NCBI GenBank assembly: GCA_021234155.1
Contig: JAJEKV010000002.1
Coordinates: 9,541,630 to 9,605,629, forward strand
Source: Isoetes taiwanensis
Lineage: Eukaryota; Streptophyta; Lycopodiopsida; Isoetales; Isoetaceae
Length of the DNA stretch: 64,000 nt
Direction of reading: 5' to 3'
This document shows, piece by piece, positions 35,399 through 47,300 of the stretch (positions within the stretch are counted from its first letter, which is position 1; the number at the start of each line of letters is the position of its first letter). Both the position numbers and the translations under genes were made by a program. Below the pieces are notes generated by a model. That model worked only from the letters and a program-made list of their open reading frames with translations. It searched no databases and was not told the origin of the DNA.

Positions 35399-38300
35399 TA
35401 TAGAGACTAGCAATTAGAAAAGCAGCAATAGGTTCCATAGGCTGAGACTGTAGATAGTTTAGGAATGAATTTACTAAATTAGACAAATTAAATTGATTCT
35501 ATCATCCATAAAGATCAGATACCATAGGACTCATGTTGTAAGCCAAGGGAAAAAACTTTGTTAATAAGCCTTACCTAAAAAAATATTCCCTAAGATAATC
35601 GAGTAATATGAGAGGGATAACACCTTGGAATCTGCGGCGCACTAATCCAACACCTCTAGCCATTTACCATCCAACACCTCCATCTCTAGAGGTTCAAGTA
35701 GTTTCTCTTTGTACTACACCCATCTGCATTGTCAAGTCTATATAATTAAGTGTTGACACAACTTCAATTGGACCTCTCCAAGCATTATTAACTAATTTAA
35801 TATTTAGCCCTAAATTTAATTAGGGTTTAAGATTAGGTTTCCACCTTAATAATTAATGATTTACATAGCTAATCTTTTACCTTTAGAATAATTAATGCAC
35901 CATTAATTATTCAGAGACATGTCATGTATTTACACCCAAAATGCATATAAATACGTGAACATCTAAAAGACATACACACTCATTGTGCTCAGAGGTACTC
36001 ATACATACTCATAAATAAACTCGAGAAATTTCAAGTGTATGTTTGAGGGCTTATGTTTCCCTTCAATTGTTGGGTCTAGAAAACATTCATCAAACTATCG
36101 CCATAAGAAGTCACCTACATGTCTCAACATAAAAGGGTTCTTTTGTAGCCACCTTCTTAGACTTTTATGGAAAAACCCACTTGTACAACCATAGCCCAAC
36201 TTAGACATGATAGCTTTTTATGTTCCAAGCCTCTCATGGTTGGGTCCAAATCTGTGACTAATCATACAGTCTTAGAGTAAAAGCTTTAGTTACATATGTT
36301 TCCCAATTTACTAATATAAAATACATGAGTTCAATCAAGATTTGCTTCTTCAAGTACCAAAAGTAAGTATTTGTTTCCTTTGAGTACAAAAGTAAGCATA
36401 ACATCGGACATCTCCTGCTGCATGGGAAACCCACGAATAAATCCAGCCACCAGATGAGATATGATACTTTTTTATGTTCCAAGACTCTCATGGTTGTCCA
36501 CAACTAAAGTGCAAAAAAGTAGAGACATGAATCTAGTTTCTCATGTTCCCATTCAGCCTCCAAAGATTTATGAGACCTTACCATGCAAGGCTCTAATGGT
36601 GCTAGACTAAATAGATAGAAGGATCAAACCCTAAATAAATTCTTATTTCTGTTGTTTAGGGGCCGGAATATTTTTCCACTTTCTCAATGATAGTGATTGT
36701 TAAGACATGTATGAGAAAGTTTAGAGGGATGCGGCATTATGCAAACGAACTTCACCTCTGAATACCATCCCTACTCAATTCACTTCCATGTCTTTTCTTT
36801 CATTTTCGCTTAAAACTTCAAGGCTTTTGATAGGAGATTTTCAAATGTGATGGACGCGGGATATTTCATCTTTTGGAAAAGATGGGATATTTCATCTTTG
36901 ATTTCATGTTTTGGAAAAGATGGATATTTCATCTTTGGGTGAAATATGGTGGGGGATCATATTTCCTCATGCTTTTTGGATTTTAATGCGGGGCCGATCA
37001 AACTATTCCAGGTTTGGCTTCTAATTTTTCTAGGTTGCTGGTAGCACATGTTTTCTAGCCTATATTTGCTGTGAGGTCTTGTTCTTGCACAAACGCTTCT
37101 TTCCTTGCATTTCCAACATTCCCTTAACTTTCTAAAGCAACCATCCTATCTTTCCGATACCTATATGCTTCTTTTAAAGAATTAGCTAATGTCGTGGCAC
37201 TCATTGCGTAACAATTCTTATGTTGTTCTAACTTCAATATGCTATCTTCTCGGGCTAAAGGCAATGCCGCAGCCATTTCAGGGAAATGGGAGGTGGAGCT
37301 TAATGGTATTATTCGCCTATTACTTCATCCGTATTATGCCCTAATATGTGTTTACGCTTATTCTTTGTCAAAGCCCCAAGTGCATTTGGGAATGAGAAAC
37401 ATCAGCCATAGCTAAAATGCAAGCTGGGTCCTTTTTGTGAGAAAAATTGATTGGAAATGAAGCACTCGAGGGGTGGGAAAGCACCACCAAAAGGCCGATA
37501 CTTTAAATCGGCGCAAATAATGCACCCCGGCTTCCCCTTTAGGATTCTCGGATTTTCTTAGCTAGATATTCACTTTCTTCGATAAGGTAGACGAGGAAAG
37601 AATTGCAGGGCATGTGAGGAAGGAATCTCATTAGAAGCTAATGGTGGCTTTTGAGATCATGTATACCAGCCAAGTTAATAATTGCAAAGAATATTGTACA
37701 TATTGACATCAAGATTGGCTCCAAAACCACAAAACGCGTATATAGAGAAATTAAACGGTGTACATGTATTTATTGCAAATTTTGCTTTGATCTCAGAAGC
37801 TTTATACTAGCATCACGTATCTTACGCATTGATAAACAAACATAGCATTGATAATTTATTTGTAATCACAATCTAAGGAGTTACATGATCATCATGAAAC
37901 TAGTATATTGTGTCTTGCAGTCCATATGGTTACTTGATGGTTACTTATTTGCTCTCCTATGCTTGTTTTCTTTTTTCCTTTGTATGCATATTTTCCTACC
38001 CTTATCAGAGGACATATTGCATGACTCTATATCATTGTTCTTAATCATGGGTCCACGACATTCGTGATAACTATGGTTTGTCCTTGATCCCAGCCAGACA
38101 AAATGATGCACTTTGTACGGAATGAGGGAAGGAAATTCCAACAGCATGGCAATGAATCATGCATAAAGGGGCAGCGTCAGACAAATGGTGGCCATTTCAA
38201 GTGCAACCCATCTCACATCAATTCACAGAGTGTAGTAGTATCTATTTTGTAAGATTGTGTGCACTTTCATCGTTGTTAATCAGATGTTGTCACACTACTC

Positions 38301-40140
38301 GCTTGAAGCCTCTTCATGTTCCCTTTGCTTGGGGGCCGGACCTCCTCTAGATATGCTTTACCTTCCCGCCACCAAAGTAAAGTGCTTGATGAAGATCCAC
38401 TCGTAGAAAGAAAGACAATCACATAAAATCGCTATCGCTATAATCAAACTCAAGACAATTCATACGGGAAATCCTAAGTCTATTTTGTTTGCTGGTATGC
38501 AAGTCATATTCCTCGGGAGAGAGCCGTGATCCACCGGGTCCGCTAGAATCGCCCTCCTTTGAACCTTTCCCCGCTTGTTTGGCGGCTTAAGTTATCTTGG
38601 TCCTTTTTTATCTCACGTTGAATGCATTTACATCTACATCATGTGGTCCGAAGCTCATAACCCTTCCTTTTTAAACGCTTCTGTCCTTAGAAGGAGAAAA
38701 AGAAAGCACTTGGTAAATATGCAACTTGGCAAAAAAACAAACTTAGAGTTTTCTCAATTTTAGTCTCTATTTTTCTTCTAGCGACCAAAGACATACTATT
38801 GTTTCTAAAATGTAAAGGTAGACAAATCTACTTGATTAAGATCCTTCCACCCAAAATAAGTTTTAAATTCATCGTAAGAGTCACTTATATAGCTCATTTT
38901 ATTAACTGACTTAAGATAACTCGCATTAATCGGCATGTATCAAGAAATATCCTCGTATACCCTTTGTGATCTCCTCTCGCTAAATGTCCGGCAGAGTAGA
39001 ACCATCGTAACATTTCCTAAAAGGACACACTAAAAAATGAAGGTCATGTACTCTTCCTCGAAGTGGCGCTCAATATGCCCCAAGCATAAGTGAATTAAGC
39101 AATTAGATTGTTGGTTTTACATAGTGTCAAGCTAATAAAATTAAATGGTTTTTGGTCTCTAGTTGGAATACATAATCGAAAAGTGTAATTTAACCAATAA
39201 ATTAGTGGAAATTGTTAGAGAAGATGCTTGTAAAAGTTCCTCCCTTTCTTCTCTCCTTTTGTCTCTTTTCTTCACAAAGGTTATTACTAATTCGCATTGG
39301 AATTCTTGAACAGCTGCCCGTAGGAGGAAAGATAATGCCGTAATTCAAGAGTGGCATTACCCTCTTCTCGATTTCGCAGAAACGGCGGCATGTTTAATTA
39401 GAATTGCGCTTTTGCGGGTAATTTGTAGATAATGTGCTCACTTACGCATAATGCTGCAATCAACGCAAGCTCATGCTGTGGCAATCTACTCATTTATCAA
39501 GAAGCAAAACATTCTCCCAGGCCTTAAAAACCTAATGAGATGTATACACCTCGCCTGCTCTTCTTGTTCATGCTGCGACCCTTAAAGGAAAAATGCAAAG
39601 TTATAGCAGAAATACGAATTTTAGATAATCAAGATGGATGTGCAATCAAATATAATTTTCAATCCTCAATTTCCATGCCCGGTATTAATTCTTCTTCTCC
39701 TCGCTTGAGAAGCTTCCGCTGTGCTGCTACGCTGAGGACCGAACAAGGCTTTTCTATTAACACTCGTAGTCAGGTCCCATATGATTGGCATAATTATTAA
39801 GCACAACATTTTTAAACGTAGATGATACCTGTGATAAATCTAATACCTACCCATCTACTTCATAGCATATGATCAGTTTCTCCTTAGTTTAGCATTGATA
39901 CATTCCCCCATTTCTCTAAAAGCAATTTGCTTCCTCCTCGAGATGAGAAAAGAATATGAAATTTCAATGTCACAAAGATAAAAAGCATTGTTCAACAATA
40001 TATGAGGTGATAATAGTGGGCTATCCCGGAGGCATATATGAACAAGGACACGCATGTCGTGCGATTCCAAATGTGGTGGTGGTGCACGCTATTGTCAAAG
40101 TCTCTGAGGTGTGGCCTAATTCAAAGCTTGCGGAAGGCTC
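35399..40140 (+). repeat. Direct duplication, copy 2, second segment
   Basis: Collinear with about 20,229-25,090. No coding regions recognised. Compared with copy 1 it has many short indels and CG-containing strings in place of CAG/CTG. Confidence 0.9.
36855..36945. repeat. Tandem repeat of GGATATTTCATCTTT unit (copy 2)
   Basis: Counterpart of 21,730-21,870, about three units here. Confidence 0.7.
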
Positions 40141-40158
40141 TGTTTTGATAATGTGTTA

Positions 40159-40310
40159 CCTGCTCTCTATTAAGTACATAATAGAACTTCATATCTCTTG
40201 GATGGGGACGCCATCTCACATCTTCTATTTATTCTCGCTTCTTCTCCTATTTTCATTCATCGGGCGCTTCTCTTAAGCTAGTTTCTTCCTTCTTTTTCTA
40301 GTTTCTGTAT
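40159..40310 (+). repeat. Direct repeat, left member
   Basis: Shares CTTGGATGGGGACGCCATCT, CACATCTTCTATTTATTC and GAGCTAGTTTC-type blocks with 45,506-45,650. A shorter third echo (ATCATCGGGCGCT to CTAGATTTCTTCC) is at 45,770-45,810. Confidence 0.8.
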
Positions 40311-43300
40311 ATGGTTCTTGTGGATACCGCCCCAAACGGGCCTATGCTCCACCTCTAGCTACAAGAGATTCAAAGATTTTCTACAAGCAAAATGCCACTG
40401 TGCTCCATCTCTCGCTACAAGCGTATCTGGCAGCCTTTACATGCAAAGACGCACTGCCTAAAGTACACCTGCTTTCCACAAAATTTAGGGATTTACAAGC
40501 CTCGATTCATGCCGTATTTGCATCAAGCACCCCATGCCCTTAACTCCTCTTTCTACAAGGTGTGAATCTGCGACAAGATATTCTGCTATTAGCCTTCGCT
40601 GTAATTTCTGGTATCAAGCAGTAGCCGTTTCCGCTTTCTCCAACAGAAGGAACAGTTTTGCCACCTAATTTGTCTTCGTGTTTTCTTCTTTTCATGGTTT
40701 TTGTTTGAAAGCTGCGGATATTCTGCTAGGGGTTCACGATCCCACGCATTTCATGGTTTTTCGCCTTTTCTACCTTTTCCGCAATACCCTCTCGCCTCTC
40801 CCCATCTCCCATCTCGGGCCCCTTGCAGCCAATATCATGCTCGCTGGTTTCCTAAAATTGCTTCGGGCCCATCGCACCTGTCATGTCCCGGTTTGTGGAT
40901 CAAGGGGACCTGCTTTTCCTATACATGAGATCTATTCCGACCTTCCCTTGCTGCATTTCGGTTAAATCATATTGCCTCTCGCTTGGGCCGGAAGACCTAT
41001 GGTTAGGTATGACGCAAGAAGACGACTGTGACCGCTTTCGCTTAATTCCGCACTTTCCCTCAAGTAATCCCCTCTCTCGCCTTTCCCCTCTCTCGCAGAA
41101 TCGCCACCGCCCCACCTCCGCCGCAAACCCTTTTTTTTGTTGGGATACCGGTTCTGCCTCTTTTGTTTTTCTAGGCCCTTGCACCTCTTTTTGCTTATAT
41201 ATAGTTCCCATTCAATCCTCCATTTACTTTGGGTTCAATCTTTGCTCACAGGCTCCTCGCTAGTTTTCCATTTCCAAAGTGGACGCTTATCCATCGCTTT
41301 ATCTATCTTTATCTTTTCTTTCTTTTTCATCTTTATCTTTTTCTCGCTTTTTATCTTTAATAAGCGGCGTGCAAGTATCCTTCATATCTTTGCTTTTTAA
41401 TGTTTTTTCATATATATATTACCTATAAGCTTTATTATTTCTCGCCATTTTCTGCTTCACGTACTTCTGTTGCTATTTTCCCAAGTTCCTGTTCTATTTC
41501 TTCTTTGTGCTTGTGCAACCTCGCCATTTTCGCCGGCCTCGTGATTTGTTTTGCTTGCTTCGCTCCTGTTTAAAGTTGCTTTTGGTCGCTGTTCTTAAGT
41601 TGGTTCCTTTCCCCTCTTCTGGTTCCGTGGTTTCTCTTTTCTTTTTGTATACTTCCAGCATATGTTTATCTCGAGGGTCTTTTTCCTTCTGATTATGCAT
41701 TAATGGGGTAATAGGGTGCCTCTCTTGTTGGTTGATGTTGTGATATGACTAACCTTTGATTGGTGATCATGGTTTCGTTTCTTTCTCGAAGCCTAGGCTT
41801 TGCAAAGATGGGTTAGGTTTAATGCCCCATCATCCTAAGTTGTTTGGTTCCCACAAGTTTCCTCTTGGAGCGTAGAAGTTGACATCGCTAGTTTTTAGGT
41901 TCAAGGTTTAGCATGGTTGCCGCTTTGCCTGTGACTTCTTGTGACATTCTTCCCTAATTGTTCCTTAATCATAGCAGTGAGGGATGTTTCTGCGTCTCCA
42001 ACTGCTTATAATTTCCTTTAATTTTATATTCCAAAGATCCCCTCATGTCTTTTGGTCAAATATTTTGAGTTTTTCTAGTTTTATCGCTTCGTGATTTTTA
42101 GGCACATGCTTCCTCAATGGGGGATCCGTACGCCTTTCTCACCCCGCTTCGCTCTCTATTTTCAAATATATGTGTGTACATGGTTTTTCCATATGCCGTT
42201 TCTGCTTTTAGCTGCTAACCATTGTTCTTATGCAGTTTCGAGGACACCATCACACATGCTTCTGTTTTCCCATTTGCACTACTATTTGTTGTCTATTAGT
42301 GTTGTGGCCTTGATTGCGTAACGACACTCACATTATGCGTGACCGAGGTCTAAATACATGATTTGATCTTTGATTTTTCTTTCAGCTAATGTTTCCATAT
42401 TGGCCACGCCTAGGAGTTATTTATGGGTGATTTATGCCTTTATATAAGGTTTGTGGCCAGTGTTGGGAGCCCAACATCAATATTGCCTCTTTTATGGCTC
42501 TGTGAGGACTTCACTCTTATTCTATTATCTTTAACGGAGTTCCTTCTTGCATCGCGGCCGAGATATTTTAGCCCGGTCGCATCCTCGCATTACGGGGTTG
42601 GGAGTTTTGGCGGCCATACATCGCTTCTTCTACCCGTGCCGGGTTATAATGCGATCCGCTTCATGTTTTCACATGCATTGGTTAAGGCAAATTCAGCCGA
42701 AGTTGCTATTCTGCTTCTAAGCAATTTTGTCCCGTAAATCTGCTTCTAAGCATGCGTCCTTTGCCATTCTCACGGCTCTGCCTCGCTAGCATTATTTTTC
42801 TTAATTGATCCTCCTCATGTTCTAGTCTTCATTTCTAGTCATAGATGCTTATTCAATTGTTTTTCGCTCCAGCTTACATGTTTTATGATGTATCTACATT
42901 CATTTGGCATGTGGTGTTTTCATGGTGGGATGTCTAGTCGGGAATACTTTGTTATTTCATCAATTCCCATTCGTGATTCTCTCGAGGTTGTATTTCTTTT
43001 AGTTTGACGAAGTGCTTATCGCCCTGCGTGAATACACGTGCTGGACCGAGTTTCATTCTGCCTTATTCTACATGTTTCAAGATACACTATTTGTGCCTCC
43101 GTGATTTATACCGCTCTTGGGTTTCATGGAATTTCTGGCTGATGGTCCATTTCATTTTCTCAATGCTTGTATTTTTCATTTGGGATTTCTATGCTTGCAA
43201 TGCATTTGTGTGCCCTATAACTTCCATTTCTTTCCTTTTATCCCTATTATTATTTCTTATTTTCTTATTCTGATATGCCATAACTCTGATGGCAGTTCGT

Positions 43301-45104
43301 GTTGCCCACTTAACCCATTTATTATCTTTGGTCATGGTGTCCATTTTTATTGCTCTCTGATTGTGGTGTTGTGGTAGGTTCTTAGTTTTGTCACCAAAGG
43401 CTACATATGGCCGGTTATGATCCATTCTTAGTGTTTCCGTAGGTTCCCTTGAATTTTGCTGCTAATATTACTTTTGACTCATATTGATCTCATTGAAATG
43501 ATTTGTCCCGATTTTTCATTTTCTTTGCTCCTTTTGCTTAGTCTTGCCATTTTCTCTTGCATCGCACTTTGCCTCAAGCGTATTCCATTTGTTCCCCTCT
43601 TGCTTACTTCAATCTCTTACCGAGGGCACCATAGTTCCGGCCATATCAGCTCCTTTGTCATCATTGCTTCGGCTCTATGCCGGGTCCAGCCAAGTTTTTC
43701 CTTTGGCCTCTTTCTATTTTCATTGGTTACCATTACTCTCATCTTTTCTTCTTCTAGCCACTTGCTTATGTGCTCCCCGCTCCATGTTGTTCCTACCTTA
43801 GGCGCCTCGCTTGTATCCTCTTGTGTCCCCTATTTGGTTCATTTGTATCTTTAGTTCCTATATCCTATCGGGTCTAGTCATTCGCTGGTCTCGCTAATCT
43901 GTGCCGTTCCTTCCCTGCCTTGGTTAACCCATCCTTCTCATGTTCCTTCTTTGTTAATTCTTTGCACATCATTGTTCTTTCCTTCCATGGCTTCTATTAG
44001 GCAATTTTGGTCCTATAATAGTTAAGGCTTGCTTGTTTTCTATTTTGCATTTTCTCAGGATGTAGTTCCTTCTTGATACAATCTACAGATCTTTTATGCC
44101 AACATTGGCTTGGTCTTCGGTCCTCCTATGCAACTCAAGTTCTCGCTGTTCCCTCATATCTACTATGGTGATTGAATTGGCTTTCTTTTTGTTGGAACGC
44201 TGATCACCAAGGTGTTAGAGATGGGCATTTTGTGCTTCACTATGATATGATGTTACCTAGGTTTTGGTTTAGTTTATATGGTTGTTTGATATCTCTCATG
44301 CATTTTTTGATCTAGTCTATGCTTCCTCTAGTATTTTCTCAATCCTGCTTCTTCATATGTGTCCCAGCTGGCTTCTACCTCGCGGTTTCTCTTTTCGCAT
44401 GATAACATGCGCCATTGTTTGGCCATTTTCTCATCAACTTCGGCCATGTTCATTTTTCCATTTCATTCCATTGGCTCCTGCCCCTTTCTCCTCTTCTATC
44501 ACGGTTACCTTAGTTGTCCCTTCAAAGATCAATTCATCATTTTTAGTTTTGACGCTGGATAGACCCAAGCCCACTCTACTTTCTTTGCTCGACTATTCTA
44601 TTATTTCCAACTTACTCCTTTGTGGGTTTGTTATGCTCTAGTTGCTATATGCTTCTTCTTAGCCCAATAGTGCCTAATATCATTTCCTTTTGGCCTTGCT
44701 TACATTCTTTCCTTCATAAAGTTCCTTTGGCTTCTTATCATCCCGCTTAACTCTTTGTTGACCTTTTACTCCTTTTATTGCATGGTTCCTTTCCTTTTGG
44801 TTTCTTTTGTCTTCTGCTCTTCTCATTTGCTAGAAGGCTAATTCGGTTTTATAAATAACTGCAGCAGTGTAGTATTTACTAGTTATATTAGTCATTTGAG
44901 ATCTTTTATATGCCGATATTACCATGTTTGTGGCTTGGCCTGGCCGTCAGTCCATAAGTCCTTTCCCCATCCCTCACTACACTGCTCCATCCTTTCTATC
45001 TCCTCATTGCATTGTTCTATTGTGTTCTTTGTTGATGTCCCTTTCTATCTCCTCAATCGCTATTCCATGGTGTGTCCTTTTGCTCATCCCGCTATCCGGA
45101 TTCC

Positions 45105-45330
45105 TAAGACATTTGCTCATTCTACTTCATTGCTCCTTCGCTCTCTATCATCTCTTTATTCCCATTTTCTCTATTTTTCTTGGTTTCTTCTTCTTCCTCT
45201 TCCATTTTCTCCTAGTCTTGTTGCTCCTTGCCTCGAGTCATTTCTATACTCTAGTACTTCTTACTTGCTCCTTCTCATTCATTTATCCTTGCTCATATCT
45301 TGTTATGCTCTTTGCCCCTTTCATTCTCAA
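45105..45330 (+). repeat. Inverted repeat, left arm
   Basis: The reverse complement of 46,612-46,835, sharing for example CATTCTACTTCATTGCTCC, CATCTCTTTATTCCCATTTT and TACTTCTTACTTGCTCCTTC. About 1.3 kb lies between the arms. Confidence 0.85.
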
Positions 45331-45505
45331 GTATATCATCTGCTCCACAATTTACCACTGACCTTGTTTTCTAGCCATTCTATTTTCCATTTCTTCACTC
45401 TAATTTGTTTCTCATTTTTCCTCGCCGCCTAGTTTGCATTATGCTTTTAGGGTAGATTCTCCCTACTTGGTTGTAAATATAGATTCCATCCTAGATCGCT
45501 ACTGC

Positions 45506-45650
45506 TCTATTGGCGAGGCAAGGAACTTACATTCCTTGGATGGGGACGCCATCTCACATCTTCTATTTATTCCGGGGCTCTTCTCCTCTATTTCTCATTC
45601 ACTTCCGCCTCTTGAGCTAGTTTCTCCTTCTTCTCTTCTCCTCACCCTCC
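45506..45650 (+). repeat. Direct repeat, right member
   Basis: Counterpart of 40,159-40,310, 5.3 kb away in the same orientation. Similarity fades after about 140 bp, so these would be unusually short LTR remnants. Confidence 0.8.
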
Positions 45651-46611
45651 CTCCCTTGATTCTCGCAAGAGGCCGTGTCCGCTTTTCGCCTATAGTATTC
45701 CCCTCGCTCCATTGTTGACGCTTGCCCAGCTCTTGTTGGTCCGCTATTCAGCCTCTCTTCATTGTTCTATCATCGGGCGCTCTTCTTGAGCTAGATTTCT
45801 TCCTTCCTTTCTCTATCCTATCGTATTTCCCCTTACCCCCTCCCTTCTGGCGGTTTTTCATTTGACGTGTTCGCGTATTTCCTTTCTATGTCCTTTTTAA
45901 TTTTACTTTTTTATTTCCTACAAGGGCTTTGTAGCCTCTCGAAGTACTTATCGGGGTTTACTTCCTTTCTGCATGGCACTAGTATTTTTTATTTATTCAT
46001 TCATGTTTTCCTGTGGCTTTGTAGCCTTCGAAATACCCTTTATTATTCATATTTTCTCTCGGCGTGGCAATCAAGGCTCAGATCATATATTTATTGTTTT
46101 TTTTCTCAAGCAAGTGGGCAATCAGAAGTTTCCGAGGCGACTAACGTTGTTCTTTCCCCGCATTGATCATTCCGCCGGGACGGTTCCCGACATTGGTCGG
46201 GTCGTTTCTTTCTGCTGCGCCCTCGAGCCTCCGAAGCCCTTCGCCTATGGCATCTAACTCTATTGACGGGTTATTTTCTTTCCAAATTGATTCTCGTTGT
46301 GATTGTTTAAGGCTTTGTGGCTGCTATAGTGCTGCGGGGTCGTAAGCTTCAACTATTTGTTTGGGTTTCCTCAAAACCTAAGAAGGCGTGGGGTTCTTCT
46401 TCCCGATGAGAAGTACCACCGGTCTTCTACCTTGCATCTACCAAGTGGCTGGATTATTATACCCATCTTTTATGTTGTATTCTCCAGTTTCATCATGCTC
46501 TCGATGATTGTCTAGTTTCGGAGCATTTAAAGTTCATATTTCCAAATTTATCTAGTAAGGGATCCATTTGTACTCAATGTTTTACAAAGCTCAATGAGAA
46601 CACCACTTCAC

Positions 46612-46835
46612 TTTCAAAGGGGCAAAGACGCAACAAGATAACAGAGCAACGAGATAAATGGACAGAAGGAGCAAGTAAGAAGTACTAGAGTATCGAAGAA
46701 AATGACTCGTTGAGAGCAAGGAGCAACCAGGCAACCGGAGAAAATGGAAGGAGAAGAAGAAACCAAGAAAAATAGAGAAAATGGGAATAAAGAGATGATA
46801 GAGACGAAGGAGCAATGAAGTAGAATGAGCAAGTG
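46612..46835 (-). repeat. Inverted repeat, right arm at the insert edge
   Basis: Purine-rich inverse copy of 45,105-45,330. It abuts the point where copy 2 resumes (GAATGATCAGTACAAAGACA at 46,835). Confidence 0.85.
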
Positions 46836-47300
46836 AATGATCAGTACAAAGACAAGAAATGTGAGCGTGCTTTGTATGCATGCATTTCCTGGTAACAAGA
46901 TATGACATGATATCCTTCACAAGCACCGAGCCTTATGTTGATGATAGAAGTTGGGCGATATACGTGACTTTACCGGCATACATTAGAATTCCAGGAGGCC
47001 ATCTATGGTGACCCTCCCATTAGTGGGATCGGCAAGCCTTTGAAGACATTACGGGAAAAGGCCCAAAAAAAAGATTTACTAAAACGGCTTGAAGGCTCCA
47101 AAAGCCATTTGCTGTAGGCTCGATTCGTGAACTAGAGAAAGTCGGAGCTTGCAATACGTAGGGTTTACAAGGAGGAAGGAGGCTTGTGGTGTCAGAAATT
47201 CTGCACGGCTTTGTAGCTGTGGAATATGCTTCCCTCGAGGTTAGCATTTCTCACGCATTTTGAGCAATTGAAATTAGTTTCACTTCTGAGGATTGTTGAC
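46836..47300 (+). repeat. Direct duplication, copy 2, last segment
   Basis: Collinear with 25,112-25,640, though it skips the block with the AGTAGATATACAGG string of copy 1. The match ends near GAGCAATTGAAATT (25,603 and 47,261). Confidence 0.85.

Larger units (their letters stand above)
31072..35404 (-). mobile_element. GC-rich LINE (non-LTR retrotransposon) with target-site duplication
   Basis: A 4.3-kb block of clearly higher GC than its surroundings interrupts copy 2 at a point where copy 1 is continuous. It is flanked by TATAGA (31,072-31,077 and 35,399-35,404), which occurs once in copy 1, so this is the target duplication. Reading on the minus strand from 35,398, the element starts with a GC-rich hairpin (GCCGGGC...GCCCGGC at 35,352-35,371), then an APE-type endonuclease region, then an RT region. 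It ends at 31,078 in an AT-rich tail with ATTCT/TATTC repeats instead of a plain poly(A). All coding is broken by stops and frameshifts. Confidence 0.85.
40150..46835. mobile_element. 6.7-kb pyrimidine-rich insert of unknown type in copy 2
   Basis: Copy 1 runs continuously through the matching point (about 25,093-25,112), so these 6.7 kb are an insertion or a misjoin. The plus strand is strongly C+T-rich from about 40.7 to 46.6 kb, which removes stop codons and creates long hydrophobic ORFs with no conserved motif. A ~140-bp block near its left end (40,159-40,310) is repeated near 45,506-45,650. AATG occurs at both edges (40,151-40,154 and 46,836-46,839), but too short to prove a target duplication. 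TGGTATCAAGCAG (40,609-40,621) resembles a tRNA-Met primer site. It may be an LTR element, but no pol gene was recognised on either strand. Confidence 0.5.

Noticed and set aside
31262-35410. Overlapping plus-strand ORFs of 60-110 codons in the GC-rich block
   Set aside because: They are antisense to the LINE endonuclease/RT and arise from high GC.
40700-46600. Many long plus-strand ORFs (up to 178 codons, 44,896-45,432) coding hydrophobic, Ser/Leu/Phe-rich proteins
   Set aside because: Stop codons need purines, and this strand is purine-poor; overlapping frames are open at the same time and none has a family motif.
17060-47300. Idea that the 8.5-kb duplicates are the LTRs of one giant element
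   Set aside because: They contain a LINE remnant, have no TG...CA ends, no primer site or polypurine tract at the inner edges, and far exceed known LTR sizes.
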